In this document: one piece after another, positions 53,024-62,335 of the stretch | Layout: every line of letters begins with the position of its first letter | How positions within the stretch are numbered: the first letter of the stretch is position 1 | Source: Bacillota bacterium | GTDB taxonomy: Bacteria > Bacillota > Clostridia > Lachnospirales > Lachnospiraceae | Direction: 5' to 3' | DNA: 64,000 nucleotides | Assembly: GCA_023421075.1 (NCBI GenBank) | Contig: JAEZUM010000022.1 | Span: forward strand, 13,713 to 77,712 | The notes under the pieces: model-generated | What the model was told of the DNA's origin: nothing | What the model saw: only the letters and a program-made list of their open reading frames with translations | Database searches by the model: none | Position numbers and translations under genes: made by a program

Positions 53024-56000
53024 CTATTTTAAAATCTTCTCCAAATCGGTAACGGTCAGGGGGCGATAGAAGTAATATCCTTGTACTTCGTCACAGCAGT
53101 TACTTTCCAGGAACATGAGCTCGCTCTCTGTTTCTACACCTTCCGCGATCACCTTAACGCCGAATATTTTACCCATCTGTAAAATAACCTTGATGATCTC
53201 TTCGTCCTTATTGTTTGAGGAAATTCCGCGAATAAATCTCCGGTCTATCTTAATACGATCGATTGGCATAGACTTAATCCGATTAAGGGAGGAATACTCC
53301 GTTCCGAAATCATCAATGGATATCTCTACTCCACATTTCTTTAATTCTGACAGTGTACGTGTAATCTGTTCCTGGTCGAAGGAAGCGATGCTCTCTGTTA
53401 TCTCCAGCTCCAGGTGCGCCGGATTGATTCCGGTCTGTTCCATAACCTCCTGAAGCTCTGTCACCATTCTGGGATCCAAAAATTGCCCCGGTGACATATT
53501 AACAGCCATGCGGATGGGTTTCATACCCTTGGTCTGCCATTCTACACTCTGTCGGCAGGCTTCAAAAAGCACCCATTTTCCAATCTTAACAATCAACCCT
53601 GACTTTTCTGCTAAGGGAATGAAAACACCGGGCATAATGATACCCAGTTCCGGATGCTGCCAGCGTATCAATGCTTCCACTCCGATAATTTCTTTGGTAA
53701 TTAAATCAATCTGCGGTTGATAGACTAACACAAATTCTTGCCGATCTATGGCTAAGTGAAGATCATTAATCAATTTGCTGTTCGAAATAGTCTCACTCTT
53801 CATGGCCTCTGAAAATACGGTATACTTATTCCTTCCACTCATTTTGGAGTAATGCATCGCTATTTCCGCATGCTTAATCAACTCCTCCGGCTTCTGTCCA
53901 TCAAATGGATAAATCGCAATTCCCATACTTGCTGTTATGTAGAAGTTCTGATCATATACCTGAACCGATCTCTGAAATTCATTGATGATGGAAAGGCAGC
54001 GGTTTGTGATTTCCTCTTTTGAGGCAGCCTGATCGATTAAGATCAGGAATTCATCCCCGCCACTTCGTGAAACGAAATTGCTTAAGGTTGCCTTGTCGGC
54101 AAGCCTTTTACTCACCTGCCGTATAAGTTCATTACCGCCTTCATGACCCATGATGTCGTTAAAGGATTTGAAATTATCAATATCAAAGAATACAATACCA
54201 AACATATCTTCACTGTGTTCCATCAATCGTTCCAGCCTCTCCAGCATGAGAGCTCGATTGGGAAGCCCGGTCAAATCATCAAGATATGCTTTATAGCTCA
54301 GCCGCTTTTCCGCTTTAATATTGTTCCATAGGTTTGAAATCATGTGTGCTAACAACGTAATCGTTTCCTTTTGATTTTCCCTGCACTCTTCAAACTTATG
54401 AACGGCTTCCAGTACGAGATAGCCAACCACCGTGTCATTCATTACAATTGGATTAACCGCAAGGGACTTAATTGGTTGATCATGCAGCCAGCTTATCGTT
54501 TCATTGTCTTCTATAAGTGTTGAGAAGTCATATACACAGATAGCATCCGCTGATTTTATTCCCAGCTTGTGTACAAGATTAATCCCTCTATTCCAGTCAG
54601 CAGACTCCAGCTCTGCTTTTACGGAGGGAATCCCCTCTTTGCAGAGCTCAAATATTCTATTACCGGTATCATCATCCTCCTGCAGCAGACAGATGTAAAT
54701 ACGATCCACCTTTAAGTATTGGCTGCTGATATTTAGTGCCATATAAATACAGTTCTCAAAGTTATTTTCATCCGCGGTAAGAAATAAGGTTGATATCTTG
54801 AGTAAAAAAGATTGATGCTTTGCTCTCTCTTCGTTTTCATTAATTCTTTCCTGATAGATTAAATTGATATAGAAGGCCATCCATAATATAATTCCCAGCA
54901 CAATAATTCGTATCAAATGATCGATCCCATTAAAATGAAGGATTGTAATCGGATATTTGAACCACAGATATAACATGGATCCTAAGGTAGATACAACAAT
55001 ATGGATAAGCATTGTACGTTTACCGAAGGCAACTGCGATCAGAATAAAAATAACTGGAACCACCCAAGCATATACACTGGAATATTTCAGATATTTTATC
55101 AACATCAAGGGTATAGATAACGCAATTAATAGATTACAGATAATATCCTTATATTTTAGTGAAACATTAACATTCTGAATAAAGAACAGAAACATTCCCA
55201 GCAGTACCAAACCAACACTAAAGCGCAAAGCGGAATAAAGAGGCTCACGATTTGTAAAATATTGTGCAGCAAAATTGATAAAGCCTCCGAAGATGTAGAC
55301 TTTGGTCAGATTTCGATACAGTTTTTTTCGTATAATATCACCCTTTTCCGGATAAATCTCCGGCTCATTTTTAACCCACTCCGGTACTAGGAAGCCATAG
55401 TTTAAGACACAATAAAACATAACGGACATCGGTATGAGAATCAATACCGGCGCCAATTGGGGTAAAGTGACCGGCAGATAGATATTTGCTACAAATTCGG
55501 TAATCGTACCTATAATAAAAGTAGCAATATAAGTAAAGCTGATTAATATTGTCTGCTTCAGATTCCTCTCGTCCTTCGAATTCACACCCCATTGTATCAA
55601 TAGGATCAATCCCATGATCGAAAAGCCGGCATAATACAGATTATAGGCCCAGTCATATATCGTAAATTGTGAAATGTTAATCCAACCCACATCCGTATAA
55701 ATTAACTCATAAACCCTTTCGGCAATTTTATTGCTTATGGCAAATACATAGCAGTTGAAAACAACCGGAAGATATAGTATCAGATAGGTTAGCTTCTTGG
55801 ATAAAAGCTTTCTTTGTTTGGTATAGAGCAGAATAAAGTGTAGAAGAAAACTGAAGAAGGAGCCCCATCCAAAGGATGCCACTCTGCGCCAGACCTCTGC
55901 CGTATGATAGCTGATCGCGGTGTTGGCAATCGAAAAGGAGAAATTCCATAAGCACAAACTTAGGCAGCTTAACAGAAAAATTCTATGCATAAGTGACTTC

Positions 56001-56095
56001 GAATTATAGGAATAAATGTACAGGCCGTAAAAGAAAATCAGAATGGCGGCTGTGTAAAATACGAATGAAAAGAGAAGCCGTAATGTTATCTCCAT
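53024..56095 (-). CDS. Membrane-bound GGDEF-EAL protein with GAF-like domain
   Basis: A 1023-residue protein for cyclic-di-GMP turnover. The N-terminal half holds two groups of membrane segments (about 7, then about 5), the first like the 7TM sensor module of histidine kinases. A GAF-like domain follows (about 430-590). The GGDEF domain (about 600-770) has intact SGGDEF (about 678) but no RxxD inhibitory site upstream. The EAL domain (about 790-1020) has EALIRW (about 805), ELEITES, DDFGTEYSS and KIDRRFI. Canonical loop 6 is DDFGTGYSS; one Gly is Glu here. Both activities are possible. The start ATG 56095 has AAGGAGGATATTC. Confidence 0.9.
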   Translation of the reverse strand: MEITLRLLFSFVFYTAAILIFFYGLYIYSYNSKSLMHRIFLLSCLSLCLWNFSFSIANTAISYHTAEVWRRVASFGWGSFFSFLLHFILLYTKQRKLLSKKLTYLILYLPVVFNCYVFAISNKIAERVYELIYTDVGWINISQFTIYDWAYNLYYAGFSIMGLILLIQWGVNSKDERNLKQTILISFTYIATFIIGTITEFVANIYLPVTLPQLAPVLILIPMSVMFYCVLNYGFLVPEWVKNEPEIYPEKGDIIRKKLYRNLTKVYIFGGFINFAAQYFTNREPLYSALRFSVGLVLLGMFLFFIQNVNVSLKYKDIICNLLIALSIPLMLIKYLKYSSVYAWVVPVIFILIAVAFGKRTMLIHIVVSTLGSMLYLWFKYPITILHFNGIDHLIRIIVLGIILWMAFYINLIYQERINENEERAKHQSFLLKISTLFLTADENNFENCIYMALNISSQYLKVDRIYICLLQEDDDTGNRIFELCKEGIPSVKAELESADWNRGINLVHKLGIKSADAICVYDFSTLIEDNETISWLHDQPIKSLAVNPIVMNDTVVGYLVLEAVHKFEECRENQKETITLLAHMISNLWNNIKAEKRLSYKAYLDDLTGLPNRALMLERLERLMEHSEDMFGIVFFDIDNFKSFNDIMGHEGGNELIRQVSKRLADKATLSNFVSRSGGDEFLILIDQAASKEEITNRCLSIINEFQRSVQVYDQNFYITASMGIAIYPFDGQKPEELIKHAEIAMHYSKMSGRNKYTVFSEAMKSETISNSKLINDLHLAIDRQEFVLVYQPQIDLITKEIIGVEALIRWQHPELGIIMPGVFIPLAEKSGLIVKIGKWVLFEACRQSVEWQTKGMKPIRMAVNMSPGQFLDPRMVTELQEVMEQTGINPAHLELEITESIASFDQEQITRTLSELKKCGVEISIDDFGTEYSSLNRIKSMPIDRIKIDRRFIRGISSNNKDEEIIKVILQMGKIFGVKVIAEGVETESELMFLESNCCDEVQGYYFYRPLTVTDLEKILK

Positions 56096-56285
56096 AGAAT
56101 ATCCTCCTTGATATTTATCCTTTACGCTATGATCGCTGTTACGTGTCAAATCATGTCTGATTATAGTACTATTATACCATTATTTTGAACAAATGCTATC
56201 CCTCACTATAACAAAAGCACCATTCACCCTAAAAATTTCTTAATGGGGAATGATGCCTAGTTATAATACAATGAAATAAACTCCC

Positions 56286-57527
56286 TTATTCTTTTCTTCT
56301 TACAATATCAAAGAGATCCAGCTTCGTACCAAAATCAACATAGATTATCTGCTGTGGGTGGGGACAGCTTTCCATGGCAGTTCCATCGATATCCTTTATA
56401 CTTACAACGACCGTATTAATGGTATCTCCATTCGGTTTTATCACTTCAACATTTTCTCCTATGCTGAACTTATTCTTCTGCTCAAGCTCATAGAAGCCAT
56501 CCTTCTCACCGGAGATCGTACCAAGATAAGTATATGCCTTCTCATAAGTATTGTGATCGTAGATCTGATCTTCATGCGTCGGCTTGCCAAAGAAGAAGCC
56601 CGTCGTGAATTGGCGATTCACTCCTTTTCGGATTTCCTCCATATAATTGCTTTTATTCGCTTCATATAGAGCAGGATCCGTAAAGAAATCATCGATGGCT
56701 TTACGATAGGTCCTGGCTACAGTAGCAACATACAGAGCCGTCTTCATTCTGCCTTCGATCTTAAAGCTGTCAATCCCTGCTTTGATCAGCTCGGGTATAT
56801 ATTCAATCATACATAGATCTTTGGAATTAAAGATATAGGTACCCCGTTCATTTTCCTCAATCGGAAGATACTCTCCGGGTCTGGTCTCTTCCACGATTCG
56901 ATATTTCCAGCGACAGGAATGCGTGCAAGCACCCATATTCGCATCTCTTCCGGTAAAATAGTTGCTCAATAAGCATCTTCCGGAATAAGCGATACACATA
57001 GCACCATGTACAAAGGTCTCTATCTCCATCTGTGCCGGAATCTTGGAACGAAGCTCCACTAATTCCTCCAATGATAATTCTCTTGCTGAAACCACTCTGG
57101 TCGCTCCAAGCTTATACCAAAAGTTATAAGCCTCGTAATTTGTATTATTCGCCTGAGTACTGATATGCAGTTCGACCTCCGGAATCTCCTCCTGTGCAAT
57201 AGAAAAAACACCGGGATCAGAGACAATCAGTGCATCGGGTCGATCTGTACCAAAGGCTCTAAGCTCCTTAAAATATGCCCGTATGCCGCTTAGATCCTGG
57301 TTATGCGCAGTGATGTTCGCTGTAACATAGACCCTTTTCCCATAGGAATGAGCAAAGGCAATTCCCTGTTTCATCTCATCCATGGAAAAATTTTTGGCTT
57401 TTGCGCGAAGACCGTACATATCTCCGCCGATATAGATCGCATCCGCTCCATAGATAACCGCTGTTTTTAAGGTCTCCAAATTACCTGCCGGGATTAACAG
57501 CTCCGGCTTCTTTATATATTCTGTCAT
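56286..57527 (-). CDS. trhP: Peptidase U32 family protein, TrhP-like
   Basis: A 413-residue member of the U32 family. In B. subtilis and E. coli such proteins (TrhP/YegQ) hydroxylate U34 of some tRNAs, using prephenate, and are not peptidases. Typical segments are KKPELLIPAGNLETLKTAV at the start, HISTQANNTNYEAYNFW, the U32 signature ETFVHGAMCIAYSGRCLLS and CRWKYRIVEE. I chose ATG 57527 (GGGAGAATAGT); a longer frame to 57605 overlaps trmR and is not supported. It is next to the trmR gene, which acts on the same base. Confidence 0.88.
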   Translation of the reverse strand: MTEYIKKPELLIPAGNLETLKTAVIYGADAIYIGGDMYGLRAKAKNFSMDEMKQGIAFAHSYGKRVYVTANITAHNQDLSGIRAYFKELRAFGTDRPDALIVSDPGVFSIAQEEIPEVELHISTQANNTNYEAYNFWYKLGATRVVSARELSLEELVELRSKIPAQMEIETFVHGAMCIAYSGRCLLSNYFTGRDANMGACTHSCRWKYRIVEETRPGEYLPIEENERGTYIFNSKDLCMIEYIPELIKAGIDSFKIEGRMKTALYVATVARTYRKAIDDFFTDPALYEANKSNYMEEIRKGVNRQFTTGFFFGKPTHEDQIYDHNTYEKAYTYLGTISGEKDGFYELEQKNKFSIGENVEVIKPNGDTINTVVVSIKDIDGTAMESCPHPQQIIYVDFGTKLDLFDIVRRKE

Positions 57528-57564
57528 ACTATTCTCCCATTCTGCATCTTCGATGCAGCCCACT

Positions 57565-58227
57565 CTATTTCGTGATACGATGGCTAAGGGCAATCCCATC
57601 ACCAACCGGTAATATTACCGTTGCCAGCTCCTCCATATGAGTGATTTCATACAGATACTCTCTCATTCTGGAATGAATGGTTCGGTCTCTTCTGGTGATA
57701 CTATACCTCGAATTGGTTACCGTACCATCCTGCAACACATTATCCGTGATCAATAATCCCTTATTATCCAGTAGTTTCATTAGCTCCGGAAGAAAGGTCA
57801 TATACTGAGCTTTGGCAGCATCTAAAAATATGAAATCAAAGGTCTGTTTCTGCTCCACCAGATTTTTTAGTGCATCGAGAGCCTCTCCCTTAATCAAAGT
57901 AATCTTTTCCTTGTAGGGAAAGCTTGGATTTGCCAGATTTTTATCAGCCTCAACCAATCTCATTGCTACCTTTTCTATCGTTGTGATTCTACAATCACTA
58001 CTCGAATATTTACTCATAAAGAGGGCGGAAAAGCCAATGGCTGTTCCGACCTCCAGAATACGTTTGGGTTGTTGTAATTGTAATAAAAACTTCAGTACAC
58101 CCTGTGTTTCCTTCTTAATAATCGGGACATGATGGTCTAACGCATCCCGTTCCAACTCTCTTAATTCAATCGGTAATTCTGTATCTAAGGAGTTAACATA
58201 GGCTGTAATTCTTTCATCAACAATCAT
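57565..58227 (-). CDS. trmR: O-methyltransferase, TrmR (YrrM)-like
   Basis: A 220-residue class I methyltransferase of the COMT-like family. SAM-binding is by LEVGTAIGFSALFMSKYS (about 58-75), with TTIEKVA as motif II and the metal-binding FDFIFLDAAKAQY (about 130-142) and ITDNVLQDG. In B. subtilis the neighbour of trhP is TrmR, which converts 5-hydroxyuridine to 5-methoxyuridine at tRNA position 34. The adjacency here (37 nt) supports the same job. It follows the shortened mltG gene. Confidence 0.87.
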   Translation of the reverse strand: MIVDERITAYVNSLDTELPIELRELERDALDHHVPIIKKETQGVLKFLLQLQQPKRILEVGTAIGFSALFMSKYSSSDCRITTIEKVAMRLVEADKNLANPSFPYKEKITLIKGEALDALKNLVEQKQTFDFIFLDAAKAQYMTFLPELMKLLDNKGLLITDNVLQDGTVTNSRYSITRRDRTIHSRMREYLYEITHMEELATVILPVGDGIALSHRITK

Positions 58228-58287
58228 AATATATTTTGCCTCTTATCCATGGCAACCTTCTCAAAGCGAATATAAGAAGGGTCACCA

Positions 58288-58809
58288 TTATTCTGCTGCA
58301 TCCTCCGTATCAGAGTCTGCACCGGTATCATTTTCCGAACCGTCACCTGTCTTTTCGCCTATTTCGGCATTGGAGTCAGACGAACCTTTTTCTGAATCTG
58401 TATCTTCTTCATCCTTTACAAGGGACTTGGAATAATCCGTGACCACATCAAGGATCTCATCATAAGTCATCGATGAATTAATAATATAGGTACCAGGCAT
58501 AATTACATATTCCTGAAGCTTTGTTTTAAGATAAAAGGAATACTTATTCTTAATGGCTTGATTTAACTCCAGTTTTGTTGCTATGTCCATCTTTGATTCA
58601 CCCTTATTAATCTGGAATACAATCTCTCTTCCGGGTGCTACATCTACCGTATCGGGTCCATAAAGCTGATACGTGAAGGTATAGGCATATTTGCTGACAT
58701 TAATGATTAGTATAACCACTAAAACATAAAAGAATATATTCATCAGCATCCGAACAAGAAAGCTTGTTACCTTTAATGTTAATTTAACTGCAGTGGACCT
58801 TGTCGCCAT
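58288..58809 (-). CDS. MltG-related membrane protein without catalytic domain
   Basis: A 173-residue protein. After a basic start and one membrane segment (about 18-42) comes a small LysM-like part typical of MltG/YceG N-termini (INKGESKMDIATKLELNQAI, then MPGTYIINSSMTYDEILDVV). It then ends in a Ser/Asp/Glu-rich disordered tail (about 128-173). The YceG transglycosylase domain with its catalytic Glu is absent; full MltG has about 340 residues. The position between trmR and rnj is that of mltG in other Firmicutes. The start is ATG 58809 behind AGAGAGGGAAG. Confidence 0.78.
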   Translation of the reverse strand: MATRSTAVKLTLKVTSFLVRMLMNIFFYVLVVILIINVSKYAYTFTYQLYGPDTVDVAPGREIVFQINKGESKMDIATKLELNQAIKNKYSFYLKTKLQEYVIMPGTYIINSSMTYDEILDVVTDYSKSLVKDEEDTDSEKGSSDSNAEIGEKTGDGSENDTGADSDTEDAAE

Positions 58810-58852
58810 ATGCTTCCCTCTCTAACTTTACAACAAACCGGGTTCTATAATC

Positions 58853-60541
58853 CTATACTTCCATGATGATAGGCAGAATCATAGGATTTCTCTTTGTCTT
58901 CTTCCAGATAAAGTCACTGAGCGAATCCTTAATCTCTGTCTTCATCTTGCCCCAATCTGCGTTATTTTTACTCAAACACTTATCCAGCGCCCGTTCCACC
59001 ACTTCTCTGGCTTCTTCCATCAGATTCTCGGATTCTCTGACATATACAAATCCGCGTGATACGATATCCGGACCGGCAAGTATCTGATTGCTATACTTTT
59101 CTAATGATATAACAACGATAATTAATCCATTTTCACTTAGAAGCTGTCTATCCCGGAGTACAATGTTCCCAACGTCTCCGACACCAAGACCGTCTACCAG
59201 AATTCCTTGAGCGGGAACCTCTCCGGTAATCTGTCCTTGTTCCTCAGATAAGGTCAGGACATCTCCGGAAGAAATAATAAATATATTCTCCTTCGCAATT
59301 CCTAAGGTTTGTGCCAGCTCAGCATGGCGAACCAGATGTTTATATTCACCGTGAACCGGAACTGCATATTTCGGCTTCAGTAAGGTGTACATTAATTTTA
59401 TTTCTTCTTGGCAGGCATGACCGGAAACATGGGTATCCTGATAGATTACCTTTGCTCCCTTCATCGTAAGATCATTAATGACCTTAGATACTGCCTTCTC
59501 ATTGCCCGGAATCGGTGTTGAACTAAGAATTACAACATCACCCGGCTTGATGGTTACCTTTTTATGAATGGAAGCAGCCATTCTTGGCAATGCTGCCATA
59601 GTCTCTCCCTGACTTCCTGTGGTAATCAGAACCAGCTGGTCATCGGTATAATTCTTCATCATTTCTATGTCGATTAACATATTGTCAGGCATCTTGATAT
59701 ATCCAAGTTCCTTTGCAACGGTAATAATATTTACCATGCTGCGGCCTTCAATGACTATTTTTCGATTAAACTTCGCTGCCGAATTAATAACCTGCTGAAC
59801 GCGATCTACGTTAGAGGCAAAGGTAGCAACGATTATTCTCTGCTTGGAATAATCAGAGAAAATACTGTCAAAGGTCTTACCTACGGTACTCTCACTCATG
59901 GTATATCCGGGACGTTCCACATTCGTACTATCGCAAAGCAGAGCTAACACACCCTTTTTGCCGATCTCACCGATTCTCTGTAAATCAATCGGAGCCCCGA
60001 ATACAGGAGTATAATCAACCTTAAAGTCACCGGTATGAAAAATAATACCAGCCGGTGTAAAGATTGCTAAGGCAGATGCATCCGCAATACTATGGTTTGT
60101 CCGGATGAATTCGATACGGAAGCATCCCAAATTAATGGACTGACCGTGTTTGATCACTTTTCGCTTTGTATTCTTTAATAAATTATGCTCCTTCAGCTTT
60201 GTCTCGATAATCGCTGTTGTAAGTTTTGTAGCATAAATCGGTACATTGATATCCTTAAGGATATAAGGTAGTGATCCGATATGATCTTCATGACCATGAG
60301 TGATCACAAAGCCTTTCACTTTATCAATATTATCCTTAAGATAAGTAACATCAGGAATTACTAAATCAATTCCCAACATCTCATCCTCCGGAAAGGATAA
60401 TCCGCAATCAATGACAATAATACTGTCCTCGTATTCAATTGCGGTTATATTCATACCTATTTGCTCTAATCCACCAAGCGGAATAATTTTAACACCCTTT
60501 AACTGTGTCTGCTTCGCTATGTTCTTTTCTTTTTCTTTCAA
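58853..60541 (-). CDS. rnj: Ribonuclease J
   Basis: A 562-residue metallo-beta-lactamase / beta-CASP nuclease for mRNA decay and rRNA maturation, combining endonuclease and 5' exonuclease activity. The zinc motif is FVITHGHEDHIGSLP (about 80), with HTGDFKVDYTPV and TDTHVSGHACQEE-type segments (DTHVSGHACQEEIKLM) and PVHGEYKHL. A C-terminal domain follows (about 460-562). The start is TTG 60541, with GGAGG 9 nt upstream. It follows fur by 66 nt. Confidence 0.95.
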   Translation of the reverse strand: MKEKEKNIAKQTQLKGVKIIPLGGLEQIGMNITAIEYEDSIIVIDCGLSFPEDEMLGIDLVIPDVTYLKDNIDKVKGFVITHGHEDHIGSLPYILKDINVPIYATKLTTAIIETKLKEHNLLKNTKRKVIKHGQSINLGCFRIEFIRTNHSIADASALAIFTPAGIIFHTGDFKVDYTPVFGAPIDLQRIGEIGKKGVLALLCDSTNVERPGYTMSESTVGKTFDSIFSDYSKQRIIVATFASNVDRVQQVINSAAKFNRKIVIEGRSMVNIITVAKELGYIKMPDNMLIDIEMMKNYTDDQLVLITTGSQGETMAALPRMAASIHKKVTIKPGDVVILSSTPIPGNEKAVSKVINDLTMKGAKVIYQDTHVSGHACQEEIKLMYTLLKPKYAVPVHGEYKHLVRHAELAQTLGIAKENIFIISSGDVLTLSEEQGQITGEVPAQGILVDGLGVGDVGNIVLRDRQLLSENGLIIVVISLEKYSNQILAGPDIVSRGFVYVRESENLMEEAREVVERALDKCLSKNNADWGKMKTEIKDSLSDFIWKKTKRNPMILPIIMEV

Positions 60542-60607
60542 ATATTTGCACCTCCAATGGTTTTATGTACATTCGTTTTCCATTCACTAAGTGCATTCGA
60601 TTTACGA

Positions 60608-61072
60608 TTAGACATTAATAGATTTATTTGCCCTGCATGCTTTACAATGACCGTATAGCTTTACTTCATGGTCTACCACTTGAAATCCTAAGGTATCCAT
60701 GATCCGCTCTTCTAATGTTTCCAATAGATCATCCTGAAATGCATATACATTTCCGCAATTAAGGCATATTAAGTGATGGTGATGGTGGGAAGCGTCTTCT
60801 TGGCTTCCCTTGCTAATTTCATAGCGTACATAACCATCATCAAGATTTAATTTATCTATTAGATTTAATTCTGATAATACTTGAATCGTACGATAGACAG
60901 TAGCGATACCTATCTCGGGATATTTCTCTCTGACATAATCATAGATTTCTTCTGCTGTCAGGTGCTTCCCCGGTCTGCTGTCTAATACCTCCAGTATCGC
61001 CACTCTCTGTGTGGTTACCTTCAGTCCGTTCTGCTTTAACAAATTCTTAAACTGTTCCTGATTTTCAGGCAT
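60608..61072 (-). CDS. Fur-family metalloregulator
   Basis: A 154-residue winged-helix repressor. The DNA-binding half reads GLKVTTQRVAILEVL and IGIATVYRTIQVLSELNLI. The metal region has a run of five His (ASHHHHHLICLNCG, about 92-105) and two CxxC structural zinc knuckles, CLNC and CKAC. The family member (Fur, PerR or Zur) cannot be chosen with confidence; the lack of the PerR-type Asp/His signature makes Fur or Zur likelier. ATG 61072 has AGGTGATGAT; ATG 61090 is also possible. It is inside the conserved ruvX-rnj cluster. Confidence 0.9.
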   Translation of the reverse strand: MPENQEQFKNLLKQNGLKVTTQRVAILEVLDSRPGKHLTAEEIYDYVREKYPEIGIATVYRTIQVLSELNLIDKLNLDDGYVRYEISKGSQEDASHHHHHLICLNCGNVYAFQDDLLETLEERIMDTLGFQVVDHEVKLYGHCKACRANKSINV

Positions 61073-61130
61073 ATCATCACCTATTTTCATCTAATCCTAT
61101 CTTCATGCATTTAATATCATGTATAATATA

Positions 61131-61403
61131 TTAATATAATTCTATATCTTCCAATAGTTCCTTGAAGATCGCAGCAACCGATTGCAGCTCCTGCTCCTCC
61201 TCGACAATATCATATATCGCTTCTTCATCAGTCTCTTTCGATATATCTTTTAATATGAGTGCCTCAGCATCCTCATCATCCTCTGTAATTGTGCTGACAA
61301 GAAGGTAGTCGGTTCCACCCAGTCTTGTCTGCTCCAAAATCTGAAATATAACCTCTTCACCATCTTCTGTGATGAAGGTAATCTCATCCGGTCTATTACT
61401 CAT
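61131..61403 (-). CDS. DUF1292 protein (YrzB-like)
   Basis: A 90-residue acidic protein of DUF1292: DEITFITEDGEEVIFQILEQ, LLVSTITEDDEDAEALILKD and a Glu-rich end. It overlaps ruvX by 8 nt. In Bacillus the order ireB-ruvX-yrzB is the same, so the link is ancient, but its function is not known. Confidence 0.9.
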   Translation of the reverse strand: MSNRPDEITFITEDGEEVIFQILEQTRLGGTDYLLVSTITEDDEDAEALILKDISKETDEEAIYDIVEEEQELQSVAAIFKELLEDIELY

Positions 61404-61848
61404 CCTTATTCTCTTCTTTCTTCATAAATTGCAGACGATCCAAATATCCCTGCAAAATCAATACTGCTGCTAACTTGTCAACCACCAATGCTTTTTCTTG
61501 ATGACTTAATCCGCCCTGATCAAGAACTTGGTGTGCCGCTACGGTTGTTAATCGCTCATCCCAAAGAAGTACCTCAAGACCGGTTCTCTGCCGAAGCTTT
61601 TCAGCAAACTCCTCCGATTTGATAGCACGTTCGCCTACTGTATTATTCAAATGCTTTGGATAACCTAACACAATCATATTAATCTCATACTCTGCAATCA
61701 ATTCCTCTATCCTTGCGAGGGTCTGACGCAGCTTATTCTCTTGCTTTCTACGAATTACCTCAATGCCTTGGGCGGTTAACCCGAGCCCGTCACTGATCGC
61801 AACTCCTACTGTCACAGAGCCATAATCCAGCCCCATTATTCTCTTCAT
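61396..61848 (-). CDS. ruvX: Holliday junction resolvase-like RuvX (YqgF)
   Basis: A 150-residue RNase H-fold nuclease. It begins with RIMGLDYGSVTVGVAISD (first catalytic Asp). The other acidic residues are in VLGYPKHLNNTVGERA and LLWDERLTTVAAHQVL. The role is in pre-16S rRNA 5' end processing, or DNA junction resolution. The start ATG 61848 has AGGGAGGTATGA. It is followed with overlap by DUF1292. Confidence 0.93.
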   Translation of the reverse strand: MKRIMGLDYGSVTVGVAISDGLGLTAQGIEVIRRKQENKLRQTLARIEELIAEYEINMIVLGYPKHLNNTVGERAIKSEEFAEKLRQRTGLEVLLWDERLTTVAAHQVLDQGGLSHQEKALVVDKLAAVLILQGYLDRLQFMKKEENKDE

Positions 61849-61954
61849 TCATACCTCCCTATATTGAAGCAACTATATTATATAAATCAATTCCACTTAT
61901 ATTCTCGGGTGAAACAAGGCAGTATCTATCTTTCCTACCTACAATATTGAATTG

Positions 61955-62233
61955 TTACTTCGAACTATTTCCTTTGTCGAGTTCGTTTTCAATGTAAAAA
62001 CGTAACAATTCTTCGATTATTTCGTCGCGTTCCACCTTCATAATCAAGCTTCGAGCACCCTTGTGGCTCGTTATGTAGGTAGGATCTCCGGACATAACAT
62101 ACCCAACGATTTGGTTAACCGGATTATACCCCTTTTCTGTTAAAGCGGAATATACGGTGCGAATTACCTCACTCACGATAACTTCTGTATCCTTTTGCAC
62201 TCTAAAATACTGTGTATTGTTTATTTTTTGCAT
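61955..62233 (-). CDS. ireB: IreB family regulatory protein (YrzL)
   Basis: A 92-residue DUF965 protein. Its core is TEKGYNPVNQIVGYVMSGDP, then ERDEIIEELLRFYIE. In Enterococcus IreB is phosphorylated by the Ser/Thr kinase IreK on N-terminal threonines; one Thr is kept here (NNTQYF, residue 7) while the other position is Ile. The start ATG 62233 has GGAGAAGGAAG. It lies between mtaB and ruvX, a widely conserved place. Confidence 0.92.
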   Translation of the reverse strand: MQKINNTQYFRVQKDTEVIVSEVIRTVYSALTEKGYNPVNQIVGYVMSGDPTYITSHKGARSLIMKVERDEIIEELLRFYIENELDKGNSSK

Positions 62234-62335
62234 TGAATCACTTCCTTCTCCACTATTTTAGATAATCTCTCACACATCAGATCGAACATTATAGAATCTA
62301 TATAAATTATATATTAATATATTTAGGTAAAAATT

